A DNA stretch of 60,000 nucleotides, taken from positions 20,195,743 through 20,255,742 of the forward strand of contig NC_049980.1 of assembly GCF_000003815.2 (NCBI RefSeq), written 5' to 3'. The position numbers and the translations under genes are program-made. Under the pieces are notes generated by a model that searched no databases, was not told where the DNA came from, and was given only the letters and a program-made list of their open reading frames with translations. This document shows positions 1 to 13,800 of this stretch, one piece after another. Numbering within the stretch: the stretch's first letter is position 1; each line of letters opens with the position of its first letter. This stretch comes from Branchiostoma floridae. Its lineage: Eukaryota; Chordata; Leptocardii; Amphioxiformes; Branchiostomatidae.

Positions 1-990
1 TCGACTTTGTTGCCTCCTGACCCCAGAACCTCATTTCCCCTACAAAGTCAAAACACAGAAATATTGTTGAAGACGTGACCCTGGGGCTATGTGAGGACCT
101 GGCCGCTCTGATCAGCTGTTTGTGTTGGCACCACCTTGTGACAGTGTAAGGGCATGTTTACCTGCCAGCTCCTTCGAATCATACATGTTACTGCTAACGT
201 CTTTTAATAATATCTGTGCTGTAAGCTTTTAATTGTGACAAAATTTGAGAAAGATAGTGTAAGAATACACTCATACATGTACATGTATGTCTATAAATAT
301 CTCAATACAGTGTATATCTGTGAGCTGTACCCGGTATTCCAACACCTGCGATGTCCAAACCTGAAGTACCTTGACCCCAGACAGAAATAAACAGCAGAGA
401 AATCTGATATTTTGGTATGATTGGGCTGCAATTGTTCTGTCTAGCTGCATAGACTGAACCATAATAGTAACACTTTGAATGTCAAGGTTTTATCTGATCT
501 GTAATCTAACCTTTACGTTGTTTTCCCCTTTTATCTGTGACAAAGTTTAGGATCTGATGCTATCGCTTCACAAAGACTTTTTGTGCAGATTATTTTGCTA
601 GTAAATCTAGTAACATTTTGCTGCATATTCACATTACACAGCAAAAGGGGAAAAAGGATAAATTTTCTTCTTTCTTTTTTAGAATATCACTCAACTGAAA
701 ATCATATCAAAAGAGGATGTAGTAGCAGAAATCTCTTATTACTCAGTTTTGAATGACCCCTTGCAAGAGGACTCTTGTTTTTTTTATGCTGACAGAGAAA
801 ACAAAAGCTGTTAAAATCAATTTAACCGTATATCAGAGCGTTAACTGTATAGCAGAGAACTGTGGGTTAAGGTCTGGGAAACTACATGTATTGTTTAACG
901 AATGTCCGTGTATCTTTGGTAAACTTTGAGAATAATGTAGAAAATGAAAGTCTACCTACAAAGTCAACACTTGATAAGTACAGCTGCATG

Positions 991-1010
991 TCAAGTCAAG
1001 TCAAGTCAAG
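991..1010. repeat. Short tandem repeat, TCAAG x4
   Basis: Four perfect copies of the pentamer TCAAG in an intron. No function implied. Confidence 0.9.
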
Positions 1011-1203
1011 AAGACCTAAATGATTATCATAGGCCAGGAAGAAAGTAGAAATGTACAACAATTAACTGTTAATAGTCTGCCAATGCATGGGGATCATTTT
1101 CAGCACCAAGGACAGCTACCGTAGAGAAAAGACATGTGCAGGTTGAAGAAGATTTCATCATCAATATCAGTAAAAAATGTTCATAATATCTGCTGGGTTA
1201 TAA

Positions 1204-1423
1204 GTAACGCTAGTTCACCTTTATCCACTGGGTAACCTATATTCGTTGTGATTACCAACACGGTATTAAGGGATATCAACTGGACGGACAGTCGTTTCAA
1301 GCTGTAATATTTTCAAAATACTGTAGTTTGAAACTTTCGTCCATTTACGTGATATCCCTAAATACTCATTTCTGACAGCAACGAATATAAGTTACCCCGC
1401 AGATAAAGGTGAACTAGCGTTAC
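1204..1423. mobile_element. MITE-like TIR element, 220 bp
   Basis: The left end reads GTAACGCTAGTTCACCTTTA and the right end is its reverse complement (TAAAGGTGAACTAGCGTTAC), with further pairing inwards (GGGTAAC/GTTACCCC, TATATTCGTTG/CAACGAATATA). The direct repeat ATAA flanks both ends (1200-1203 and 1424-1427), consistent with a target duplication. The interior has no coding capacity. The same termini bound a much larger insertion at 8576-10543, so the two belong to one family. The superfamily cannot be named from ends alone. Confidence 0.85.
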
Positions 1424-1722
1424 ATAATTTCATGTATAGGGCAAGAAAAGAAATCTTAGAGTAGCAGAAGACCTTGCGCCTTTCTTTGTGTATACATTGC
1501 ATGTGAGATATTTGCCGCATGTACAGTTTGTGTCTGTGTGTATCAGATGTTAAAAATAGTAAAAAAATAATGTGTTGGAGGTCAGTTAGTAGGTCCTTGT
1601 TTTCCACCATCGATAGTGATACTGGAGTGTCTAGTGCTAAAAGCAAATGACCTGAAAAAAATCCAGTATCTGCAAAAGGTTATACATACTTTGCTAATCC
1701 TTGGGTGTATCTCCTTTCACAG

Positions 1723-1875
1723 CTATGTTGTGAGTGTGGGGGTAGTGGACAAGCTGTCTCAGTACTTTAAGAGTGTGCGAGGGCCGATCGACCAGGACCT
1801 GAAGGCTGCAGAGTTTCTGGGGAGTGGAATGGGCCTGCTAGCCTCCATGAACAAATTTGTATCTTCTCTTGGCAA
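1723..1875 (+). CDS. SCAPER: SCAPER exon a (first visible coding exon)
   Basis: Acceptor TTTCACAG ends at 1722 and donor GTAAGT starts at 1876. The exon begins with the third base of a codon and ends after two bases of a codon. It encodes about 51 residues including VVSVGVVDKLSQYF and FLGSGMGLLASMNKFV, a helical segment like the part of SCAPER that precedes the EFRHIASYLLWYC block. Reading through the donor gives an immediate TAA, which supports splicing here. Less certain than the later exons because this segment is less strictly conserved. Confidence 0.8.
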
Positions 1876-4800
1876 GTAAGTAACCCATATCCTTCCATGG
1901 CATTTAAAGTGGAGGGTTGAACAATGACTGCCTGAAAATGTCAGTGTCATTTATTTTGGTGGTAAACTCTATCCCATCACGGCACCTTTGAGTTATAAAT
2001 GGTAATCTTCTGTGCGGTAAGATGTCAGATCTCTACACTGTTCCATATTAGAGTAACTCTAAAAAGGTATCTTTTTGCATGCTATGGGCATAACTGGTTT
2101 ATCTTAGCAAGCCGATGAACAACTTTGTGTGTGTACACCTGCACCNNNNNNNNNNNNNNNNNNNNNNNNNNNNNNNNNNNNNNNNNNNNNNNNNNNNNNN
2201 NNNNNNNNNNNNNNNNNNNNNNNNNNNNNNNNNNNNNNNNNNNNNNNNNNNNNNNNNNNNNNNNNNNNNNNNNNNNNNNNNNNNNNNNNNNNNNNNNNNN
2301 NNNNNNNNNNNNNNNNNNNNNNNNNNNNNNNNNNNNNNNNNNNNNNNNNNNNNNNNNNNNNNNNNNNNNNNNNNNNNNNNNNNNNNNNNNNNNNNNNNNN
2401 NNNNNNNNNNNNNNNNNNNNNNNNNNNNNNNNNNNNNNNNNNNNNNNNNNNNNNNNNNNNNNNNNNNNNNNNNNNNNNNNNNNNNNNNNNNNNNNNNNNN
2501 NNNNNNNNNNNNNNNNNNNNNNNNNNNNNNNNNNNNNNNNNNNNNNNNNNNNNNNNNNNNNNNAATATATACATCCATCACGCCATATGGGTCGAATTCT
2601 ATAGACCCAGAGGTTTGGAGTTCAAATCCTACCAGCCTGACTGGCATGTGACTGGAAGGGGTTTTAGTCCTTAGGATGTCATATTAAGCCAAAGTTCTCA
2701 TGTTTGAGGAGATGCACACCTCTAGCACATTTTAGATCACACCACACTTGTTGCCAAGAGTAGGGATCTACATGTCTTCAGTATGAACAGATATTTCTCA
2801 CAGCTAGAGAGATGAGAGAAAGCAATCTAGATCTGAATGTACAAAGTATGCCAACTAAAGATAACCATGTATTTGTGTGACAAAATTTTAAGAGGTACCA
2901 TGCATATTTCATATATTCCTGGATGCTTTTCAGCAAGACTTGCTGCTATATTTTTTTCTGATTATAAATCAAAAAATAACATAACTATTCTCACAGAACT
3001 GTAATAATCAAGTACTTGCACTTTTGCATGAGGCGTGGCTTCAGGTAGGACACTTATTGATTGTACATCTTGCCTGCTTCTCATACATGTAAGTTTATGA
3101 GACATTCAAGTTTGCCAGGAACACTTCTTTCCTTCAAGCAATCTTCAAGTTGCCAGTTGCTACGTTTCAGGATGTGATAAATCAGATTTAAGCGTTAAGA
3201 TCTATTGGAATATTTTGAACCCTCCGGAGTTGTAATGTGGCAGTCACTGTGTATACACAGGTGGCCTCTATGAGTACTACTCCATACAAGGACTTGGCAA
3301 GCATAGGACATACTGTGTTGTGTACACTCCAAGTCTGTGACAATGTGAAGTTCAGTCTTGGTGAGATTGAACATCTACAGTCAGACCTGTCTGGAGGGAC
3401 CACTGAAATTTTGAAGAAATAATCACATTAAGGCAGGTTAGGGGGCCACTATGTACAGGATATATTTGAGTCTATGGAAAAATGGCCCTTATGCAGAGGT
3501 GGGACCAGGACAGTCTCCAGAGCCGTACCTCTGTCCTTTCTTGTTTGGTCGTAAAAAAATTGCCCCGTCTGTGAAAACAAATCTGTACTTCAGAACCTGT
3601 GGATGAAATGGATGAAAATGTATTTTTGTAAGCTTAAAAGGACAGATTTCACAATGAGAATTCACAACATAGGCTCCCAAACAATGAGTGGAGTAGGGAA
3701 AAAAAATTTAAGCAGGAACCACACTGGGCACCAGTACAGGTTTGGTTGTTGTACCTGTCAGTTTGCATTTTTAGTAGACACGTAGGTAGGACCTGTGTTT
3801 TGTCTTATGCCTAAGCAGACAAAGTTGGTCATGAGTAGAGTGGCAGGTGCTGTTGTCCAATATGCTGTGATCAGACTAAACTCGGTAAAGAGCCGCCGGT
3901 ATAAAAGCTACTTAAGTGCCGGCAGAGCCAGCAATCTTCCTCGCTGAACCACCTGCTGGCTGTCGCCACTTGCATCTTCTGTAATTTATGTTTAATGTTT
4001 TGCAAATCACCACATCATCCCCCAGGAAATATAGCCTACCTTATATGGCACTGACATTTCTCCTTGAGTAAGCAGAGATTTGCCGTAATCCTTCTTGTGT
4101 AAGCTGAGAAATGCATGCCACCTGGTATGGGCTCATTTGTGGGCAATGTTTCACTGTCAGCTACCATCATGATTAGTTCCTGTATTAAACCACTGCCAGC
4201 CTGCGGTTCATGAGTATTCTCATGTCATTCATCATTTCAGCATGGATCGGAACGACAGTTCCAGTCAGAACTCTCTCTCTCTCGTTCTCTCTCGCACAAC
4301 TGAAGTTAAGCTGTTACATATGCTGCCTTTCCAGGCCGTTCGGGACATTCTAGATGTCTTCACTATTTTAGAAGCCAAACATCAGGCTAAGTGGACGTGG
4401 CAGGTAGTAATATACCCCTTTGATTGGTAATTACTACAGGGAGGAGCATGTAGTTTGAAGGTAATTTTCCAGAGTTCCCCGTTGGTGCCCAAAATTGCTA
4501 GTTCCATTTGGGCTTGACCCGATGACCCACCGCCTGTGATCCCTTCCGCAGTAAAATTGCAGGTGTATTAACATGTCCATTATGGTGTTTGGGGGAGCTC
4601 GGTAGCACGTGGGTTACAGATGTACCCCGGGATGAGACCGGACAGGTGTGACTGGACAGGTGTGTCCAGAATATCAATGGACCTGTCCGCCACTGAGGTG
4701 CACTGGTATCTGTAGCGAGTCAATGTTGTCTATCATAAAGATATTTCAAATAAAGTAACTAATACTGCTCAAGTTTTACCGCTTTGATACCCACCACTGT

Positions 4801-7800
4801 TAGAATGATGGATATTCCATTGATAGTAGCAATCCCTATTCTGTATTCTGGTATTGTCAGCCTATTTTGGTGGTTTCATTCTCTGAATAAGTCATCCAAG
4901 ATGGCACACTGTACAATGTACGATGTATCTAGCCAGTCAGAGATTTCTTTTTGGCACTGCACACACACACAGAACATCACAAGTTTCTATTGGGCCAGGC
5001 TTTCCTTACAAGTCAGCTAGAAATAAGGTTAAGGTCAATCTCCAAACACATGATTATTTGGTTTGTTTAAGGCATGTGTTCGCAGCATTTTGTACACCAG
5101 AGGGAGGGCACAAGCTAACAATGCTGATCTCTACAGAGATATAGAGAATGTGAAAAAGTTGAAAACAAGACAGGTCCTCTATCTGGGATGGAGACTAGCA
5201 CCTTTTGTCAAATTACAGAAATCTCTTTGTCTGCATATATTTATCTCTTCTATCTGTAAATATCAAAGAAAATTTCCACCCATTGTCCCGTATTTGTTAA
5301 TGTATACATGTACTTGCATGTGTAGTCATTCTAAAAATAGAAATAAATTGATCTGATGATTATTATGTAAACAAGTGACTATCTTGTAAACATCAGTTCT
5401 CATATCGTTGCATCAGTAATTTTTTTTTAGAAAAATATTATATTGATTTACCTTGTAGATGAGTAGGGCCAGCTTACAGGTCAAAAGTCAAAGATAGTGC
5501 CAATATGCCAATATTTATGGATCACTTGATAGGGCAGAATTTGTATATTAAAGAGCCATATCTCTAGTGTTGAATTACAGCATGGTCACTGTTAGAATAT
5601 GTGTCTTTTTAGGCCAAAATTATCACCCCAGAACTGAGCTGTTTGCCCTCTTTCTAAGAACCTGTTGAGACTGTTACTGTAGGGGCATATTACAGCACAG
5701 GTTTAAAGAATGTCTGAAGTTTGATATGCAAAAGTTTGTTTGTGCCTTTGTTTAAACTCAAAAAGTTGGGAGCCACCTATCGTTCTATATAATATACCCT
5801 ACCCCTACTGGTTGCCTACAAAACTGGTGTATTACATGTGCAACTTCACCAACATAGATGCTCACAGAAAATGATTAAATGCAATCAAATACATCTCCAG
5901 TTTGAATTGTAAATAATGAGAAATAAAGAGTTCAGTGACATCTGAAGTGGTATGATTTGTGTAATCAATTATCACAGTAGTCACGTCATATATTCCATCA
6001 CATTGTTGACCTGTATCTGAAAAAAAATTGACAAGACCTGAACATGCACAGGGGCATCTTGGGTCACTTTCTTGTTTCTTCATAAGAGCGGGGCAGAGGG
6101 GAGCTGTATCATAAAAAGTGATTCAGGGGAAAAAAACAAATTTCCTGGTAGGGCATTTGGCACTACATGTAGGACACCACCCCCACCCACCCCTTCAACA
6201 AGTTAAACAAAGGTGAAATTCTGCAAGGATTAGTCTTGATCTGTTAAGATTAGACGCAGTGGCTAAAATAATCAGCACTAAATTCCGATAGACCGCTAAT
6301 GAGAGAAGGCAACACCAATTGTTATGAAGTTAGTAAAGATGTACACAAGATGCAACCCGTTTTGTAGTAGTGCAGTAGGGGCAAGCATGATACTATCAGT
6401 ACATGTCATTGATTTATGTCGTTACATTGTTTCCTGTAACATACTTAGTGTAAACATGTTGGTTTTCGTGCCATAGGAATGCTGTCAATTAGTAGATGCA
6501 GTCTGAGGTCTCACTTTGTTGTCATGTGCAAGCAGTTTGGAGAGTTTGAAATAGTGTCAGTCTTTGTTACTGTGTAATGTTACTTTTTGCTGTGTTTTTA
6601 AGTCTGCAAATTTTAAGGTGAGCTTTCACCACAATCATCAGCCGGCAAACTTATGGTTTCTTCTGTAGTGTTATCATCTGCCACTGCTTCAACCAGGAGC
6701 TAAAGGATACTTCAAACTCTTTATTTTTCCATACTACAAAATCTAAGTGCTGCAAACATCAATGAATTTACAGTATCTTGATGCTACATTGTTGTCTGTC
6801 TGTCTTCTCTCACCTGGAAAGAGGACACCTTTGCCTAAGATGAATCTTAATCTCCAGGGGTGGTCCCAGACTTATCTCAGGCCTAATCTGGTACCTGCCA
6901 GCTTATCCTGTTGTCCCTCCTACCCTATCAGATGAGTCACAGGAGTCCTAGATTATGTTCTGGCTCATTTAACGGACAAGTCACCCAGTCCTGGTGATTC
7001 TCCCTCCCTTTGTCTCTGTGTAATTGCTCAGGGCTCAAAATGTATGTACCTGCCGGCAAAGAGCAGAAGAAATTTTGTGATTGCAGGTACAACCAAAACA
7101 ACTTGTAATTTTGCAGGCAAAATATTTGGGATTGATCACGAAAGCCTTCATTGGTCTTGTTCATCATTTTCCTCATAGGTGTGCAAGAACACTGATAATG
7201 AAAACACCACTCGATTAATCATAAATTCCAGTTTGCACCTCCAATTTATACATTTTGTAAACAGACACTTCAGATTTTTATAATGTATTTTTTTGAGGAT
7301 TAGGCAAAAAGCAGTGTTTATAAGTAGCCCTTTCCTCAATATAATTATAAAACAATAACTTTGAGTAAAAGCACAATTCAATATATATAACATTAATATA
7401 CAACATGAATAAAAGTGAATAAAAACAAGACCAGTTGGTGTACAATCAATGTATGTATTTGTGTGTGTATACACTACATGTATACGAAACCATAGCTTAC
7501 AGTGGCTTGAGTATTTGCTGAAAGTTTTTCCGGATTGCAGTAGGAAGAATTACAGACAACTTCCAAAACTCCAGGTAGGTACATAGAACATGTAATTGTA
7601 AGGGAAAAAGTAGTATTTCAAGCCCTTTTTTTTATACAGCAAAGTACACTTGGAGAGGCCGGGACAATGGCAACTCAGTATCTTGATTGTATCTGACACA
7701 TACCCCGCAGCGAGATGTACCTCCTCATGCGGTATGACAACTTCATGAGTTCTGACTGGTGTGGGGTATGACCTTTGCTAGATAAGTGAGAACAGATATA

Positions 7801-10800
7801 TCAGCACTATAGGGCCATATTCACATGTTGTAAATTGTTTGAAGTTCGAGGGGGCTTCATCTAAAGGAGTTTGCAGTTGAAACAATAGAGAAGTAAGAAA
7901 GAGCACATGTTTGCAGTGTAATGACTGTGAACAGAAAAACAACGCAAATACTTTCTCCTGTATTACACATTTAGACGTAATCACATTAAATTTCAACATG
8001 ATGACATAGTATGATATGAGCTTCCTAAATTTGTGTCACTATACAAAGTCATGACTAGTAAAATAGAGTATTGAGGTTCTATTGTTTCAGAAACCCAACA
8101 ATAATGAACATAGAATCTTCCAGTAGATTTAACACATTGTTCTGTGTTCACTGTCTGCTAATGTGCATTGTGATTTACTATTTTGTCACACGCAATTAGC
8201 CTCTGTACATGAATTAAAGATGAAAGATGATGGTTTTTCAGATGTTTTGTCATCTGTAAGGGAAAGGCTTGATGTATGTGCCACATGAGATAGAATCCAA
8301 AAGTTACTTAATCAAATATAGCATCAGGCTCTGTTTTTGCTAGTAGATCCATGGACTGTTATCAGCTGCAGGTACTATCTAGCCACAGATACTTCAGTGT
8401 AGTGGCGCTCTTCAAGGGAAGTAGCAAAAGTGGACACTATCAACGGGTGGTCACCAAACTCAGGAGGATGGTCCTATGGTCAGTCTTCAGGACCACCAAA
8501 AAGTGGCCACAATGGTCAAATGGTCCTTGTGCATTGGTTTGTTAGAATATTATGTTTTCACATAAAAAGACCTGTTAACGCTAGTTCGCCTTTGTCCGTT
8601 GGGTAACCTATATCCGTTGCTTTTAAAAACAATGTATTTTGGGATATCACGTTGTCGGACGTCTGTTTAAAATTTCAATATTTTCAGTACATTGCAGTTT
8701 TAAACTACCAACCGTCGAATTGATGTGCTTAAATACGCTGTTTTGCCAAACAACGGATAACGGGGGCCGCCCTAAGACGGTTCCCGTCGTAAGACGGAAC
8801 GGATTTTTTGCTGATCTTATTATCCATAAGTACACCGTGTTTGTTGCCACTGACTATGCTGATTACAAAGGTAAATAAATCAAGTCCATGCACACAGCTT
8901 TAATTCGCATTCCAAGTACAGTGAAACCTGGGCAAAAATGGAGTCGTCCACTGACCCCAATTGACCTTGTTTATCTGCTGAGGCGGCGCCATCTTGGAAA
9001 ATTTACGCAAATACAATTCCGATATTTTTGGCCCGCGGAATACGAAAATTAGACCAGCGTACATGGATTTCAAGAGCCTATTACATCAGATACATGAACG
9101 GACGGTCTACTTGTAAAATCTGTCCATATATTCTTTCAGTCTGCACAGAAATGACGATGTAGAGAAGGGTAGAGTGCAAAGACTGAGACGAGAAAAACGC
9201 CAACAACACGTTGGTGGAAAAACTTCGCATAAAATCACATAATTTTGTAAAATGTTTATTTATTCAATGTTTCCTTCGTAAATCGGCCAAGTTGAGCCTA
9301 CATTTTGCTGATGTAGTGCAGAAATTGAAAAAAAGTGAACCCCGCGTGGGTTTTAGCGCGGCGTAACGCGGCCGGCCAGTCGCGCCGGTGACCGCTATCG
9401 GCAGTGTTGGCATAGCGGCCGGACTGAAAATCGTCTGGCCGCGACCGCATTCGACAGGTGACCGCTATAGACTATTTCTTAATGCTTACGTCAATGGGAA
9501 AAATCCAAGGGACCGGCAAAAAGTGACCGCAATGGCCAGGTGGCCCCTATACTCAGGTGACCCCTAAGGCAGGTTTCACTGTATACTAGTACTTTAACAT
9601 ATTTACTTCATGTTTAAAAAAAAACAGAATTCTAACAGTAATGTTGACAGTGCTGAATCACTGCGGTCACCGGCCTTTGCGTATTGGCGGCTCGTGTCGC
9701 TAACTATACGAACTCTTTCAAGCAGTCACACAACTGCCATGATACACATAAATAAAGCTCCATAAAACACTATGAATATGGGTCTTCAAATGTCTGTTGA
9801 GTAGAAAAGCAACCAAAAGGAAGCGACATAAACATTGCCACCATTGTACTCCCAAGGGAGTGTGGCCGTGAAGGTGACAGACTAGAGAACGCTCCAAAGA
9901 TTTGTTTGACTGTAACAAATGATACGTGCTGTCTATGAAAATAAGACTTGATAGAGAGATGTAGATGATATTTTCATATAATCAGACCGAGTTTTGTTGA
10001 TGTTAGCGGTGTCTTTTTTTGGTAATGGTTTTTTTAGTCGGGCATTCACAATCAGTGCATTCAGCCCATTGCCCGTAAAAACATGAGCTGGATTGTTCTA
10101 GGTACAGCCTTCCTCATGTGAGACAAGAAGTACATACAGTCAAGATTTTACTGTCAAAAGAAAGCTAAAATATCATATTATTAATTTTTTTCTGTGTACT
10201 TAAATTTACCACTTACTTCTGAAGAGAGCAAAATGTAAAAAAAGCGTACCGAGTTAGGCACACTGTCCAGCGTAGCACAAAATTGGAAGGTTACATACAC
10301 GAAATTGTCTCACAGTGTTTGCCGCTTGTAACATGCAGCGCGAAAGGTTCATGAACCACATGAATGCATTTCTTATTCAAGTATGTTGTTCAAATCTATG
10401 TGAACAAAATTCAGTCATCAAAATTTGACCACTCTCAGGCAACTAGTGATGGAGCGCCATGAGTTTGAGCGCAAGAAAAAGCGTACCGTGTTGGGGCACC
10501 TCCCGTTATAGGTTACCCCGCGGATAAAGGTGAACTAGCGTTATATGTAATTGGAGCAGTCTCCCAGATTTATCAATAGAAATGAAAGATACATATTGAC
10601 CCATGGAGCCCAGTTTCTTCCCAGTACTGGTACCTTTTTAGGTAGAAAATGTTTAATGATATGCCAATAATCGTGTTTGGTGTATCATGACATTATCTTT
10701 TGCACACTTTTTTACCATTTTCACCAAATGTATAAATGTATAAACTATGAACACAGTGCCCTGAGTCATACATGTACGTTATAGACATCTGAGATGTTAC

Positions 10801-13800
10801 ATGCCGGTAATATATTGTGGTTGCTAAACCCATAACCTTTTCACCGATGGTTTACACATTTGGCTTAATATTTATCGTCATTTAAGCAGCAGGGAGAAGG
10901 TTGAAGACTTTGACTTGGTTTAAAGCCAAATTTGAAATTTTTTTTCGCTGTATCTCTTTACAATGTGAAGTTCTTTCTTCAAGCACTGTCTAAGCATTGA
11001 TGAATTGTTATGATACGATAGTAACTTGTTTGGGGATATTTCCCTTGGGCAAAGAGCCTTTTGTTTTTTGATTCTCTGCTGACCATTCTTCCCACGTCAT
11101 TGCTGTCACCTCCCCATTGTCCACGCTCACACCTATATGAATAATTAAGTATCTTATCACAACTTTGGTTTACGGGCGATTACGGTTTGTAATCTGGTGC
11201 CACGGTGTCTGTATCCGCAACACGTAAAAAATTGGTCAATGGGACGGCTAAATGAAAGATGATTTGTTCTTTTGGAGCCCACGTGTGTAACCTTGCATTT
11301 TTTGTGTCTGCAAGGAACTTTGGGAAAGCTGAAAATACATGGAACGATGCTACAGGTGCAAGGATGACGTCTTTGATAAAGGCTGGCTTGTTCTAAGAAC
11401 TTCATGTACCCTAACATGTGTACCAGTGTAACAAAAGAATCAGTTTCTAGAGAGAGTCTTCCTTGATGACAATAGCCTTTGATGCAGTAGTAGCTACAAG
11501 TTGTCCAACATACATTGTACATGTATATAATGTGGTTGATCTTAAGTTATAGGCTCATCTTTTCTACTTGTGAAATTTAGGTACTACAGTTATCCTGTGT
11601 AACAATGGGGTTCAAGAACCGCCAACTGACCATGCCAAATGCCTGTCAGGCTTTTGGCCAAATTGGTTGCGTGCTGGGTTTGTAAGCTGGCGGCCCAGAT
11701 TCCGCGCGGGCTAGAGTTCTGGGAGTCAGGATACCTGAAAGAAGTTTGAACTTCAGCTGATAGTCACCACCTAATAACATTTCGGAACATGTAGCTTTAA
11801 CATGTAGAGGTTATTTGCCTTCACTTGCCTTTTATCACAAATATTGTTGAAGTATTATCATTTGGTTTTAGATTTAATACAGTAAAATTCAAAAAGAATG
11901 TTACTATAATCATAACCATCATTGTTTCTGCATATCAGTAACAACTAGTAAAGTAAGTGAAGTGCGATTGTTCTCCATTATCTTATCTATTGTGCTTCCT
12001 CCTCAGCCTATAGATCTGTAAGGTCTCAATTTACTGTCCTGAGTTATTTCAAGTACAAAATGGTATTGTGTGTTACTTTGTTATTGTTAACGCAATATCA
12101 TCATTAAGTTCAGAGCTCAAAACAGACAGCCCAGTCATCAGACAGACAGAGTGTGTGCATATTCATTCTGAAAAACACACACTCCCACACTTCAGCTCAA
12201 CAAGGCTGGAGACATTAGCATGTGAAAATTCCCGTTTTACAGCTCCGTTGAGTGGCAAGAGGAAAGTTGATTAAAGGCACCACCTGCCAGTTATGTTTAT
12301 TTTTCACAGATAAATAATTGATGAGGTGTATGATTACTTCTCATTGTGGGGGTAACCACCAGTCATCGGTCATTCAGCTCAGCAGGTGTAATAAAAAAGG
12401 AAACTAGAAGAATAGGGACATCATTATACATGTATGATCACCCAGGCAAGGCTGCAGTGTGACTACCCTTTTGTTTGCATGGTATAAATCCTAAAAGAAA
12501 GGAGTCGGGGACCTCAGGTGTTCTATATTTGCAATCTGTAACATAAGAAGGTTAGGATATGGTGTGTTTGCACATGTCCCCAGTTTTAGGAGAGATACAC
12601 ACTGTCTTTCCTGTGTTTGTTTTCCTTAATGCTTTTCTTTTTATTTTCCTTAATCCGTTTGACCTTTAGCAGGTTAATGCTCTAAGGCTTTCACCTGTTG
12701 TTTGGTCCCAGTGTACACAATGCATAAATCTGTACATGTACACAATGTATAGTGATGAGACATACTGTTGATCACATGTGTGTTCGTCAGTTGAAACAGT
12801 ATTCAACCTGTATTGTCAAATTAAAGAGGATGCAGACTTCATATCTACAGTATCTATTTTTTATTTTTACTTTGTTGTTACATAATTATGGATAAGAATG
12901 CCTCTGATTAATTCATCTAGGAAATTTGACTGAATCCTGTGCTATATGTACATTTGTGTTTGAAAGTGAAAGTGATTAAAGGAGTGGACTGGAGCTGTCA
13001 GGAAATGTAGAATAGGGATGGACAGCGGGCTACCAGATTCCCTATGGCCTTTAGTTGTGGGCCTTTTTGCACAGTGTCACTTTTTTTTCCAAAGTCTATT
13101 CACAAAAATTATAGCTTATTGAAAAATTCTGCTTTCAGTCAAGTCAGATTAAAATAGAACTGCTGTGCCAAAGGTATAAATGCCAGACTTAGTCAATTCC
13201 AAAAGGGGTACAGAATGATTATCATTAAACAAACCATGTAAGGTATAGTGTAAAATTTTGGTACATTTCCAGTGGAGCAATGACTCTCTCTCTCTCTCTA
13301 CTGTTCCTACAGACTGCACTTGGAGAGGAGGGTATCTCACTGGAGTTCCGCCACATTGCCAGCTACCTGCTGTGGTACTGCACACATTGGACCAATCAGG
13401 ACCTTCTTCACGAGGTCATCCTTATTGTCGGATACTTCACTGCCCTCAACAGTGACAATCAGGTGAGACTCACTTTCTTACCATGTCTTTCTACAAACAT
13501 GACTGTTGTGTATTCTAGATAGTATTTATGGCATGGCCATCTTCATTATTGACGATGATAGCCTTTATTGTACATTTCTGCCCTATCAAGCTTAGTACAG
13601 GCATACAGATACAAAAGTCATAATGAAGTACAGCATGGTGACATTGAGATGACTTCTAACACTAATCTAAAACATGAATTTTAAAACTACTCTAATACAT
13701 TTGTTTATTTCTTCTCGACTCTTATTGATTTTGAAAATGTAGCTTGAGATGCATAAGGAATAATGAATTTTCAAACACTAGACTAACGCATAAGAAAAAT

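Larger units (their letters stand above)
1..1722 (+). other. SCAPER intron (partial), no gene seen
   Basis: AT-rich intronic DNA upstream of the first visible SCAPER exon. It carries a short TCAAG tandem run (991-1010) and a TIR element (1204-1423). No other coding or RNA feature was recognised. Confidence 0.7.
1876..13312 (+). other. SCAPER: Large SCAPER intron interval containing a sequence gap and at least one unseen exon
   Basis: Eleven kilobases between exons whose phases cannot be joined directly. Contents: a run of N at 2146-2563, several TIR elements and their relatives, and candidate regulatory stretches at 3880-4290, 6215-6325 and 12240-12400. I searched for an exon that starts in phase 2 and ends in phase 0 and found none. 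The rest is AT-rich intronic sequence with no recognised gene. Confidence 0.7.

Noticed and set aside
2605-2645. tRNA gene
   Set aside because: A T-arm-like word is present but no acceptor or D arm can be paired and the 5' side is in a gap; listed only as a possible SINE relic.
2099-2674. Several open frames of 156-182 codons around 2100-2670
   Set aside because: They exist only because the run of N carries no stop codons; the same applies to frames across the other gaps.
4335-4403. Exon-like 69-bp segment (acceptor TTTCCAG, donor GTAGTA, AVRDILDVFTILEAKHQAKW...)
   Set aside because: Phase 0 at both ends, so it cannot by itself mend the phase-2 to phase-0 break in SCAPER, and its peptide does not match the family. 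A chance open stretch of 23 codons is common.
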